Part shown: positions 26,391 to 33,178 of the stretch, piece by piece
How positions within the stretch are numbered: the first letter of the stretch is position 1
Layout: every line of letters begins with the position of its first letter
DNA from: Microbacteriaceae bacterium
GTDB taxonomy: Bacteria; Actinomycetota; Actinomycetes; Actinomycetales; Microbacteriaceae
Length of the DNA: 64,000 nucleotides
Reading direction: 5' to 3'
NCBI GenBank assembly: GCA_031177985.1
Contig: JAPSJW010000002.1
Coordinates: 370,252 to 434,251, forward strand
Notes under the pieces: model-generated
What the model was told of the DNA's origin: nothing
What the model saw: only the letters and a program-made list of their open reading frames with translations
Database searches by the model: none
Translations under genes and position numbers: made by a program

Positions 26391-27439
26391 AGTCTCGCCA
26401 GCCGTGGTGAGCGGATGATCGCGATCATCAGAGGAGCACCGATGGCGGCGACGACGAGGCCCGCTTCGAGTTCGCCGGGCAGCACGATGACGCGCCCGAT
26501 CGTGTCCGCGAGCAGCAGCAGGGCGCCGCCGAGGAGCGCCGAGAGCACGAGGATGGCGCGGTAGTCGGGCCCGGTGAAGCGCCGGGCGACGTGCGGCACG
26601 ACGAGGCCGACGAAGGCGAGGGGTCCGGCCATCGCCGTGGCCGAGCCGCAGAGCAGCACGACCGCGAGGCCGACGACGGCGCGCGCCAGCGGCAGGTTGG
26701 TGCCGAGCCCGCGCGCCACGTCGTCGCCGAGCGCGATGGCATCGAGCGCTCGCGCACCGCCGATCGCCAGCAGGGCGCCGGCGGCGACGAAGGGGAGGAG
26801 GAGCAGGGTCGTGTCGAGATCCCGTCCGACGAGCGATCCGACCGCCCAGAACCGGTACCGGTCGAGGGTCTCGACGTCGCCGACGAGGGTGATCGTGAGC
26901 AGCGAGGTGAAGGCGGCGGTGACCGCGGTGCCCGCGAGCGCGAGCTTGACCGGTGTCGCGCCCTCGCGGCCGATCGCCCCGATGCCGTAGACGACGACGG
27001 CGGCCACGGCGGAGCCCGCGAACGCGAACCAGACGAAACCGCTCGCCGTGGTCACGCCGAACCAGGTGATGGCGCCGGCGACGAAGAAGGAGGCGCCCGC
27101 GTTGACTCCGAGCAGGCCAGGGTCGGCGAGCGGATTGCGGGTGAGGCCCTGCATCAGGGCGCCGGCGATGCCGAGAGCGGCCCCCGCGACGAGGCCGATG
27201 ACGAGGCGCGGCAGGCGCAGGTCGCGCACCGCGACGCTGTCGGCATCCGTGGCGCCCGGGGAGAACACGGCGACGAGCGCGTCGACGAGCGGCACGTCGC
27301 GGGCGCCGACGGCGACGCTTCCCACGAGCGCGACTGCGAGCGCGAGCAGCGTTATGGCGAAGCCGACGACGAGCCTGCGCCTGCGGCCGGTGCGGGAGCC
27401 CTCGGTGAGGCGTCCGCCTCGCTCGAGGGTGCCGGTCAC
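26387..27439 (-). CDS. Iron-siderophore ABC transporter permease (FecCD family)
   Basis: A 350-aa permease. The GTG at 27439 overlaps the TGA of the siderophore-interacting protein gene (GTGA) and is chosen over upstream in-frame starts inside that gene. It has LRLPRLVIGLVAGAALGIAGALMQGLTRNPLADPGLLGVNAGA and AGPLAFVGLVVPHVARRFTG. It pairs with the next permease, whose start overlaps its stop. Confidence 0.95.
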   Translation of the reverse strand: MTGTLERGGRLTEGSRTGRRRRLVVGFAITLLALAVALVGSVAVGARDVPLVDALVAVFSPGATDADSVAVRDLRLPRLVIGLVAGAALGIAGALMQGLTRNPLADPGLLGVNAGASFFVAGAITWFGVTTASGFVWFAFAGSAVAAVVVYGIGAIGREGATPVKLALAGTAVTAAFTSLLTITLVGDVETLDRYRFWAVGSLVGRDLDTTLLLLPFVAAGALLAIGGARALDAIALGDDVARGLGTNLPLARAVVGLAVVLLCGSATAMAGPLAFVGLVVPHVARRFTGPDYRAILVLSALLGGALLLLADTIGRVIVLPGELEAGLVVAAIGAPLMIAIIRSPRLARL

Positions 27440-28395
27440 TCCTGCGCTTCCGACTTCCCCATGCGCCAGTAGCCCATGAAGGCGACGCGCTTGCGGTCGA
27501 CGCCGGTCTCGGTCACGAGGTGACGGCGCAGGCCCTTGATGACGCTCGCCTCGCCGGCGAGCCAGGCGTAGAAGTCGCTGGTCGACTCGGTCTGCGGCGA
27601 GTCCCAGAGCAGCTCGAGGTCGACGTCGATGTCGTCGAGGTCCTCGCGCTCGTCGGCCATCACGGGGAGGATCGCGGCGCGGTTGGCGGCGACCCACTGG
27701 CGCACGGCCGGGTCGAGCTTCGAGCCGAGCGGCGCATCGCCGCGAGGCAGCCAGGTGATGCGACATCCGTCGGGGATGTCGATCGCGAGGGCGTCCTCCT
27801 CGGAGGGGACCTCGACGAACGCGTGCGCGAACCGGTCGGCGGGCATTGACTCGAGGATGCTGCAGATGGCGGGAGCGGCGGTCTCGTCGCCCGCGAGCAG
27901 CATGGTCGTCGCGGTGCCCGGGCGCCAGTCGAGGCCGGTGCGCGACCACCGGCTGCGCTCGTCGGGTCCGATGATGACGAGCTCTTGACCGGGAGCGGCC
28001 TGCATCAGCCACTGAGCCGCCGGGCCGCCGTCGCCATGGAAGACGAAGTCCACGTCGAGCTCGCGCTCGTGCGGGCGCACCGCGCGCACGGTGTAGGTGC
28101 GGAACGGGTTGCGCAGGTGGGCGGGCTGCTCGCGCCAGACGGCGTGCCAGGCTCCGCTCGCGATCACCTCGGGGTCATCCGCCCGCAGGTGGCTGCAGCC
28201 GATGCCCGGCAGCGGCAGCACGAGCTTGATGCGCTGGTCGAGCCCGGCGGTGCCGAAGGTGTCGAAGTCGTCGGCCGTGAAGGTCACGCGCACGAAGTGC
28301 GGCGAGAGGCGACGGATGCGGGCGACACGCACCGTATAGGGGCGGTAAGCCGGGCGGTCGTCGATGATCGGCGGTGCACCGGCTGAGGTAAGCAT
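27436..28395 (-). CDS. Siderophore-interacting protein (FAD-dependent ferric-siderophore reductase)
   Basis: A 319-aa flavoprotein that releases iron from imported siderophores using NAD(P)H. It has the N-terminal FAD-binding barrel (VRIRRLSPHFVRVTFTADDF, RTYTVRAV), the Gly-rich linker, and the C-terminal SIP domain (DETAAPAICSILESMPAD, YAWLAGEASVIKGLRRHLV, GYWRMGKSE). First gene of the uptake operon; its ATG lies inside a cluster of iron boxes and appears leaderless. Confidence 0.95.
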   Translation of the reverse strand: MLTSAGAPPIIDDRPAYRPYTVRVARIRRLSPHFVRVTFTADDFDTFGTAGLDQRIKLVLPLPGIGCSHLRADDPEVIASGAWHAVWREQPAHLRNPFRTYTVRAVRPHERELDVDFVFHGDGGPAAQWLMQAAPGQELVIIGPDERSRWSRTGLDWRPGTATTMLLAGDETAAPAICSILESMPADRFAHAFVEVPSEEDALAIDIPDGCRITWLPRGDAPLGSKLDPAVRQWVAANRAAILPVMADEREDLDDIDVDLELLWDSPQTESTSDFYAWLAGEASVIKGLRRHLVTETGVDRKRVAFMGYWRMGKSEAQE

Positions 28396-28417
28396 TGCCT
28401 AAGTATGGCATACCTAA
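28386..28417 (-). promoter_or_regulatory. Overlapping DtxR/IdeR-type iron boxes at the siderophore operon start
   Basis: Two overlapping imperfect 19-mers of the TTAGGnnnnnCnnACnTAn type cover 28399-28417 and 28386-28403 on the minus strand. The first contains CATACT, a fitting -10, and the second covers the ATG at 28395, so bound repressor would block a leaderless transcript. Confidence 0.65.
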
Positions 28418-28449
28418 TCTCGGAGGCAACGGGAGATTTTTGGGCGGAA

Positions 28450-28473
28450 GGCCGGGGCGGAAGCACCCCGGCC
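28450..28473. terminator. Hairpin downstream of the beta-lactamase gene
   Basis: GGCCGGGG and CCCCGGCC flank an 8-base loop just after the beta-lactamase stop and upstream of the iron-box promoter. Plausible terminator, no U-tract directly adjacent. Confidence 0.5.
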
Positions 28474-28480
28474 CCCGTCG

Positions 28481-29377
28481 TCAGCCGAGCAGGTCGACCA
28501 CGGCGCGAGCGGCGTCGGCGATGAGCGCATCGTGGTGCGGCGCCTCCGATCCGGCGTCGGTGTCGTTCCGGTGGGAGAGGATCGCGAGCACGATGGGGTC
28601 GCCCTGCGGCGGCCAGAGCACCCCGAGGTCGTTGCGGGTGCCGTAGGCCGCTGCGCCCGTCTTGTCCCCGACCGTCCAGCCGTCCGGCACGCCGGCGCGG
28701 ATGAGCGCGTCGCCGACCTGGTTGCCCTGCAGCCACTCGACGAGCACCTCGCGGTCGGCCGGCTCGAGCGCGTCGCCGAGCACGTACTGCCGCAGGTCGT
28801 CGGCCAGCGCGCGGGGAGTGCTCGTGTCGCGCAGGTCGCCGGGCTCGGCGGTGTTGAGCTCGGGCTCCCAGCGGTCGACCTCGGTGACGTCGTCGCCCAG
28901 CTCTTCGAGTTGCGCCTCGAGCCCGTCGGGTCCGCCCAGGTGCTCGAGCAGCAGGTTGCCCGCGGTGTTGTCGCTCAGCTGCACTGCCGCCGCGGCGATC
29001 TCCGAGAGGGGGAGGCCGGTGTCGACGTGCAGCTCGGTCACGGGGGAGTACTCCACCAGCTCGTCGGCGGTGTAGGTCACCGTCTGCTCGAGCTGCTCAT
29101 CCGTCGTCTCCTGCAGCACTGCCGCTGCGGCCAGCGCCTTGAAGGTCGACGCGTAGGCGAACCGCTCGTCGGCGTTGAACTCGACGGTCTCGCCGGTGCC
29201 GGTGTCGATCGCGTAGATGCCGAGGTGGGCGTCGTACTCCTCCTCGAGCGAGCGGAAGTCATCGTCCGGCGACGCGGAAGGGGTCGCCGTCTCGACCGGG
29301 GTTTGCGGAGGAGCGCTGGGAGCGCAGCCGGAGAGCACGAGCGCGAGGGCGGCGAGGGGAATGCTGGCGTATCTCAT
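28481..29377 (-). CDS. Class A beta-lactamase (lipoprotein)
   Basis: A 298-aa serine beta-lactamase. The signal peptide ends in the lipobox LSGC (Cys18). Catalytic motifs are complete: STFK (Ser77, Lys80), SDN (135-137), the omega-loop EPELN with Glu171 and Asn175, and KTG (239-241). The start at 29377 is the ATG directly before the signal peptide. It is divergent from a LysR-type gene across 83 bases, an ampC-ampR-like layout, so induction by that regulator is plausible. Confidence 0.93.
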   Translation of the reverse strand: MRYASIPLAALALVLSGCAPSAPPQTPVETATPSASPDDDFRSLEEEYDAHLGIYAIDTGTGETVEFNADERFAYASTFKALAAAAVLQETTDEQLEQTVTYTADELVEYSPVTELHVDTGLPLSEIAAAAVQLSDNTAGNLLLEHLGGPDGLEAQLEELGDDVTEVDRWEPELNTAEPGDLRDTSTPRALADDLRQYVLGDALEPADREVLVEWLQGNQVGDALIRAGVPDGWTVGDKTGAAAYGTRNDLGVLWPPQGDPIVLAILSHRNDTDAGSEAPHHDALIADAARAVVDLLG

Positions 29378-29448
29378 GCCCCCGAGCCTGCTCGGGCCGC
29401 CACCATGCTGTCGAAGACGCAGAAGAGCGAGTCCATGCCGATCCGGCA

Positions 29449-29454
29449 TAGGGT
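29449..29454 (+). promoter_or_regulatory. Leaderless promoter -10 for the LysR gene
   Basis: TAGGGT ends 6 bases before the GTG at 29461. It lies in the divergent region shared with the beta-lactamase gene. Confidence 0.4.
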
Positions 29455-29460
29455 GGCCCC

Positions 29461-30333
29461 GTGGATCTCGTCGCCGCCTGCACCGCGTTCGTCGCGGTGT
29501 CGGAGCGCGGCAGCTTCACCTCCGGAGCGGCCGCCGCCCGCATCCCCCAGTCGGTGGCGAGTCGCCGGATCGCCGCGCTCGAGCGGCATCTCGGCGGTCC
29601 CCTTGTCGACCGGTCCTCCCGCACCGCACGCCTCACCGACTTCGGCCAGCGGATGCTGCCCGCCGCACGCAGGCTCGTGCGCGACGCCTCGTCGCTCGTG
29701 CACGACGCGGAGCAGGCGCTGCTGTCGCCCTTCTCGCTCGCCGTCCCTCTCACCTGGTCGCCGGTCGAGCTCGCTCGACTCGACCTCGAGGCGCGCAGGG
29801 CCGGTCTGCGACTCGAGCTCCGGCAGGGCGACCCCGTCAGTCGCGCCGAGCTGGTGCGCGACGGCGAGGTGCGCGCGGCTCTGGTGCCTGTCGCTGCGGG
29901 GGAGGGTGCCTGGCGGGTGCCGCTCGGGCTCGCGGGATCGCGCGTGACGCAGCGCATGCTGCACCTCGACGCCCTGCGGCCGTCGCGCAGCGATGAGGAG
30001 CACGACCTCGTGCGCGTGTGGGTGTCGCCCGAGGACGACCTGCCCGCGGTGCGCGACCGGCTGGTGCGCGCCGCAGAGTCCGCCGGGTTGCTCGCGTCGC
30101 AGGTGCGGGTCGCGACGGGGCTCGCGGCGGCGCTCGCCGAAGCGCTCACCTCCTCCGACCTGGTGCTCGCGACCGAGGCGGAGGCGCGCGGGGCCGATCT
30201 CGGCTGGGCGCCGCTCGCCGTCCCGGCGCTCGAGCGCGGCGTCGCTGTCGTCGCGGGGTTGGCGGACGACGCCTCCCGCATCCGCACCGCTCTGCGCGAG
30301 CCGGTGCAGCGGATGCTGGAGGCCAGCATATGA
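29461..30333 (+). CDS. LysR-family transcriptional regulator
   Basis: A 290-aa regulator with the N-terminal LysR winged helix (CTAFVAVSERGSFTSGAAAARIPQSVASRRIAALERHLGG) and a C-terminal effector-binding region of usual length. It sits between a divergent class A beta-lactamase and a downstream beta-lactamase-fold gene whose ATG overlaps its TGA. It probably controls both. The GTG start follows a leaderless-type -10. Confidence 0.9.
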   Translation: MDLVAACTAFVAVSERGSFTSGAAAARIPQSVASRRIAALERHLGGPLVDRSSRTARLTDFGQRMLPAARRLVRDASSLVHDAEQALLSPFSLAVPLTWSPVELARLDLEARRAGLRLELRQGDPVSRAELVRDGEVRAALVPVAAGEGAWRVPLGLAGSRVTQRMLHLDALRPSRSDEEHDLVRVWVSPEDDLPAVRDRLVRAAESAGLLASQVRVATGLAAALAEALTSSDLVLATEAEARGADLGWAPLAVPALERGVAVVAGLADDASRIRTALREPVQRMLEASI

Positions 30334-31232
30334 ACGACGAACGGATGCTGCGCGACTTGGACCGCGAGCTCGACGCCGCCGGGCTGCGCGTCTCGCTGCT
30401 CGTGCGCGACCTGCGCACCGGGCGGGAGCTGGGCATCCGCCCCGACGAGGTGCTGCCGGTGGCGTCGCTCGCGAAGGTGCCCTTGGCCGTCGCGGTGCTC
30501 GAGCGGGTGGCGAGCGGTGAGATCGCGGGCGACCGGCGCATCCGTGTCGAGCCGGGCCGCATCGAGACGCCCGGAGCGGTCGGCATCCCGCGGTTCCGGC
30601 ACCCCGTCGAGGTCGCCGTCGACGACCTGCTCTATCTCGCCGTGAGCTTCAGCGACGGCGGTGCTGCCGACGCCCTCTTCGAGCTGGCGTCGCCAGTCAC
30701 GGTGACCGAGCTCTTGGTCGCCAGGGGGTTCCCGGGAATCATCGTGCGGCACGGCATCCGCGACCTCACCGACACGATCCTCGAGCGGCTCGGCGCGGAA
30801 GGCGAGGCGGTGGCCCACGCCGCGGCGCTCTCGCCGCGCACCCGCGGCGGAGGCCACGCCATCCCGCAGCTCGACGCCGCCAGCGCGAGCGTCGGCAGTG
30901 CTCGCGGCTTCGCCGAGCTGTTCGCGAGCCTCTGGGCGGACGCGCCGTGGCATCCGTCGACCGCATCGCGGATGCGCGAGCTGCTCGCCTCGAACGTGCA
31001 CCGGCAGCGCCTCGCGCCCGACTTCTCCTCCGACTCGGCGACCTGGTCGTCGAAGACCGGAACCCTGCTGCACCTGCGGCACGAGGTAGGCGTCGTCGAG
31101 CACGACGACGGGGATGCCTTCGTCGTGGCGGCGCTGTCGGAGTCGCGCATAGCGGCCCGGGTGCAGCCGGCGGCCGAGGCGCTGCTCGGCCGGGCGGCGC
31201 GACGGATGCGGGACGCGCTGCGGTTCTCCTAG
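30330..31232 (+). CDS. Beta-lactamase-fold serine hydrolase without signal peptide
   Basis: A 300-aa protein of the class A beta-lactamase/PBP-like fold. It has SLAK (Ser46, Lys49), SDG in place of SDN (108-110) and KTG near residue 242, but no signal peptide or lipobox, and no ExxLN omega-loop Glu in the expected region (around 155-175). It is therefore probably cytoplasmic and unlikely to be an efficient beta-lactamase; it may be a peptidase, esterase or beta-lactam-sensing partner. Translationally coupled to the LysR gene (ATGA). Its stop overlaps the convergent gene by four bases. Confidence 0.82.
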   Translation: MNDERMLRDLDRELDAAGLRVSLLVRDLRTGRELGIRPDEVLPVASLAKVPLAVAVLERVASGEIAGDRRIRVEPGRIETPGAVGIPRFRHPVEVAVDDLLYLAVSFSDGGAADALFELASPVTVTELLVARGFPGIIVRHGIRDLTDTILERLGAEGEAVAHAAALSPRTRGGGHAIPQLDAASASVGSARGFAELFASLWADAPWHPSTASRMRELLASNVHRQRLAPDFSSDSATWSSKTGTLLHLRHEVGVVEHDDGDAFVVAALSESRIAARVQPAAEALLGRAARRMRDALRFS

Positions 31233-31501
31233 GGCGCTTCGGTCGTGCGGGCGCGGGCGCGCCACAGGGCGAGCACCCCGCCGAAGACGGGAAGGCAGCC
31301 GAGCATCCGCTCCCAGACCCGCAGGCCCGGCGCGAACAGCACGATCACGACCACGCAGAGGTACACCGCGCCGTGAATCGGCCCCATCGCCTGGGTGATC
31401 GGCCGCAGGTGCACGGTCGCCAGGTTGACGAGCAGCACGGCGAGGGTCGCGAGCTCGAGCACGGAGAGCACCGCGAGGGTGCGGAGCACACCGCGGCTCA
31501 C
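31229..31501 (-). CDS. DUF3817-like small integral membrane protein
   Basis: A 90-aa protein with three hydrophobic segments; the pattern HGAVYLCVVVIVLFAPGLRVWERMLGCLPVFG resembles DUF3817. Function unknown. The GTG start overlaps the stop of the preceding membrane protein gene (GTGA), so both are made from one transcript under a MarR-type operator. Confidence 0.75.
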   Translation of the reverse strand: MSRGVLRTLAVLSVLELATLAVLLVNLATVHLRPITQAMGPIHGAVYLCVVVIVLFAPGLRVWERMLGCLPVFGGVLALWRARARTTEAP

Positions 31502-31926
31502 GAGACGTAGTCCGATCCGGGGCGCACGACCATGAGCACCACGACGACGACCCAGAGGAAGTTGAACGTGCCCGTGAGCGCCATGAGGCGGGTGCGACGG
31601 TCGGGCGCGGGGGCGGCGGCCAGTGCCGCCCGCTGCTCGGGCACGATGCGGAACGCGAGCAGTCCGCCCGCGATCGCCGTGAGCACCATGGCGATGGTGA
31701 TCCAGATCTCGCCCATGCGGTCCTGCACGAAGGCGAGCGCGATGCCGACCAGCGGCACGATCAGCGCGAGCCGCCCGTAGGCCCAGCTGATGCGGTGCAG
31801 GGCGGCCGCGGCGCCGACGGTGTTCCCGTCTGCGACGTACCGCGGGAAGAGGGACGCGGCCACCGTCACGGGGCCGACGAAGAGGATGCCGCCGAGCACA
31901 TGCACGGCTAGCAGGGCTGCTTCCAT
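31498..31926 (-). CDS. Small integral membrane protein (DUF2269-like)
   Basis: A 142-aa protein with four hydrophobic helices; the first, LAVHVLGGILFVGPVTVAAS with conserved His, resembles DUF2269-type proteins. ATG at 31926 is chosen because GAAGGAG lies five bases upstream. The upstream 45 bases, between this gene and marR, carry three copies of ACTGAAGG, so expression is probably MarR-controlled. Function unknown. Confidence 0.78.
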   Translation of the reverse strand: MEAALLAVHVLGGILFVGPVTVAASLFPRYVADGNTVGAAAALHRISWAYGRLALIVPLVGIALAFVQDRMGEIWITIAMVLTAIAGGLLAFRIVPEQRAALAAAPAPDRRTRLMALTGTFNFLWVVVVVLMVVRPGSDYVS

Positions 31927-31933
31927 GGTCACT

Positions 31934-31971
31934 CCTTCAGTTCGACTGAAGGGTATCAGGTGGACTGAAGG
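31934..31971. promoter_or_regulatory. Probable MarR operator (three ACTGAAGG sites)
   Basis: CCTTCAGT-TCG-ACTGAAGG (31934-31952) is a perfect inverted repeat, and a third copy, ACTGAAGG, follows at 31964-31971. The cluster fills the gap between marR and the membrane protein genes. Confidence 0.65.
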
Positions 31972-32388
31972 TCAGCGTGCGAGGCGGCTGCGGGTGAGAT
32001 CGAGGAGCGGCTGCACCAGCGGCTCGAGGTCTCCGACGAAGAGGTGGGCGTCGAGCCCCGCTACTTCTGTCGCGATCTGCTGGAGCGTCGTCGCGCCCTG
32101 CCCCGTCACGGTCAGTCGCGCCGCGCGGCCGGTGCCCTCGACGACGGACTCCACGAGCCCTGCCTCCGCCAGCGAGCCGATGAGGGTGTGCACGCTCTGC
32201 ACGGTGATTCCCGACCTCCGCGCCAGCTCGCTCAGCGACAGGCCCGGAGTTGCCGCGATGTGACCGAGGACGCCGTACTTGCGCGGAGTGAGCCCATGCG
32301 GTTCGAGCACCCTCGTGAGCGCCGCCTCGGCGATGCGCGCCGCCGTCAGCAGCGCGATCGTCGGGCTGAACGGCGGCTGCTCTGGCAT
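31972..32388 (-). CDS. MarR-family transcriptional regulator
   Basis: A 138-aa winged-helix regulator (TPRKYGVLGHIAATPGLSLSELARRSGITVQSVHTLIGSLAEAGLVE). The start at 32388 (MPEQPPFSP) is chosen because an upstream in-frame start would run into a tRNA-derived sequence. The gene lies upstream of two small membrane protein genes on the same strand with an inverted-repeat operator between, so it probably represses them and possibly itself. Ligand unknown. Confidence 0.9.
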   Translation of the reverse strand: MPEQPPFSPTIALLTAARIAEAALTRVLEPHGLTPRKYGVLGHIAATPGLSLSELARRSGITVQSVHTLIGSLAEAGLVESVVEGTGRAARLTVTGQGATTLQQIATEVAGLDAHLFVGDLEPLVQPLLDLTRSRLAR

Positions 32389-32455
32389 GCGTCCACGGTA
32401 GCCGCGCTGCTCGCCCTCTGGGCGCCGCTGCCGCGCTGCTGCGACGGCGCGATCG

Positions 32456-32481
32456 GTGCGGAAGGCGGGACTCGAACCCGC
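32456..32481 (-). repeat. 26-bp copy of the tRNA-Leu 3' end (att-site-like remnant)
   Basis: These 26 bases are identical to 32603-32628, that is the T-arm and acceptor 3' strand of tRNA-Leu plus one flanking base, in the same orientation and 147 bases away. The rest of a tRNA is missing here. Such partial 3'-end copies are what tRNA-targeting integrative elements leave behind. Confidence 0.7.
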
Positions 32482-32603
32482 CCTGCCGCGCACGGCCGCC
32501 ACGTCGGTTCGCGACGCGTCGGAACCGGCGGGCAGGGGCCCGGCGCGAGTTGTCGTCCGCCTGGTGCACGAGTCGACCCGCCGACGAGCGGCGGCTCGTC
32601 TCG

Positions 32604-32685
32604 TGCGGAAGGCGGGACTCGAACCCGCACGCCTAGGGCACAGGAACCTAAATCCTGCGTGTCTGCCAGTTTCACCACTCCCGCA
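32604..32685 (-). tRNA. tRNA-Leu (anticodon UAG)
   Basis: An 82-nt class II tRNA on the minus strand. The acceptor stem pairs TGCGGGA with TTCCGCA; the anticodon stem CAGGA/TCCTG encloses the loop TTTAGGT with anticodon TAG, reading CUA (and possibly other CUN) codons. A variable arm and the GGTTCGAGTCC T-loop follow. CCA is not encoded. A TACACT -10 lies 9 bases upstream. Confidence 0.93.
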
Positions 32686-32694
32686 AGCCGTACC

Positions 32695-32700
32695 AGTGTA
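32695..32700 (-). promoter_or_regulatory. -10 element of tRNA-Leu
   Basis: TACACT on the minus strand ends 9 bases before the mature tRNA 5' end; the -35 region is weak. Confidence 0.4.
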
Positions 32701-32754
32701 GGTGTGGCTGGCCGGCTCCCACGGAGCGCAGAATCGTCGTCTTCCCGATTTCGC

Positions 32755-32792
32755 TTTCTGCCATCGGAGTCAATTGCCTCGGACGGCAGAAA
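32755..32792. promoter_or_regulatory. Inverted repeat upstream of the 87-aa repeat protein
   Basis: TTTCTGCC and GGCAGAAA (8-bp arms, 22-base spacer) lie in an AT-richer stretch between the tRNA and the small repeat-protein gene. Could be an operator or hairpin; no further support. Confidence 0.3.
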
Positions 32793-32863
32793 CGAGAAGT
32801 GCAACTATCGCGCTGATCCGGAAGCCCATTGCGGGCCGTCGTCCCGCCGGGTACCAAGAGACC

Positions 32864-33127
32864 ATGAGCGACATCGACCCCGACCTGCAGGAGCGTTCCG
32901 AGCGCGGCGACGCGGATGCCACGGCCGAGCTGATCCAGGACGCCGCCGAGCGCGGCGACATGGCGGAGCTCCGGCAGCATTCGGAGTCGGGCAATCAGGA
33001 CGCGACCGACCTGCTCGTCGAACTCGCCGAGGAGCAGGGAGACGTCGAGGAGCTCCGACGCCTTGCGGACCTCGGCAACGAGGACGCCGCCGCCATTATC
33101 AGCCAGCTCGACGGCGAGGCCGAGTAG
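32864..33127 (+). CDS. Small acidic helical-repeat protein (28-residue repeats)
   Basis: An 87-aa acidic protein built of about two and a half 28-residue repeats. Each begins with Leu, has SExG(D/N)xDAT near its middle and ends GD(M/V)xE; residues ~8-35, ~36-63 and ~64-87 align. The register suggests paired helices like Sel1/HEAT-type solenoids. No signal peptide. It lies 51 bases before tadA in the same direction, where other actinobacteria often have a TadZ-like gene, so a link to pilus assembly is possible but unproven. ATG at 32864. Confidence 0.72.
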   Translation: MSDIDPDLQERSERGDADATAELIQDAAERGDMAELRQHSESGNQDATDLLVELAEEQGDVEELRRLADLGNEDAAAIISQLDGEAE

Positions 33128-33129
33128 CC

Positions 33130-33144
33130 CTGTGGAGAACTCGC
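33130..33144 (+). promoter_or_regulatory. Shared tad motif, copy 1 (DnaA-box-like)
   Basis: CTGTGGAGAACTCGC precedes tadA by 34 bases and matches 14 of 15 bases of a second copy before the flp pilin gene. The core resembles a DnaA box (TGTGGAnAA). It runs into a perfect 16-bp palindrome, CGCGACGCGCGTCGCG (33142-33157). Confidence 0.5.
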
Positions 33145-33178
33145 GACGCGCGTCGCGGGGGATGAGCACCATGGTCCC

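Noticed and set aside
32456-32540. Second complete tRNA gene next to tRNA-Leu
   Set aside because: Only the 3' 26 bases match. No anticodon arm or 5' acceptor strand can be paired.
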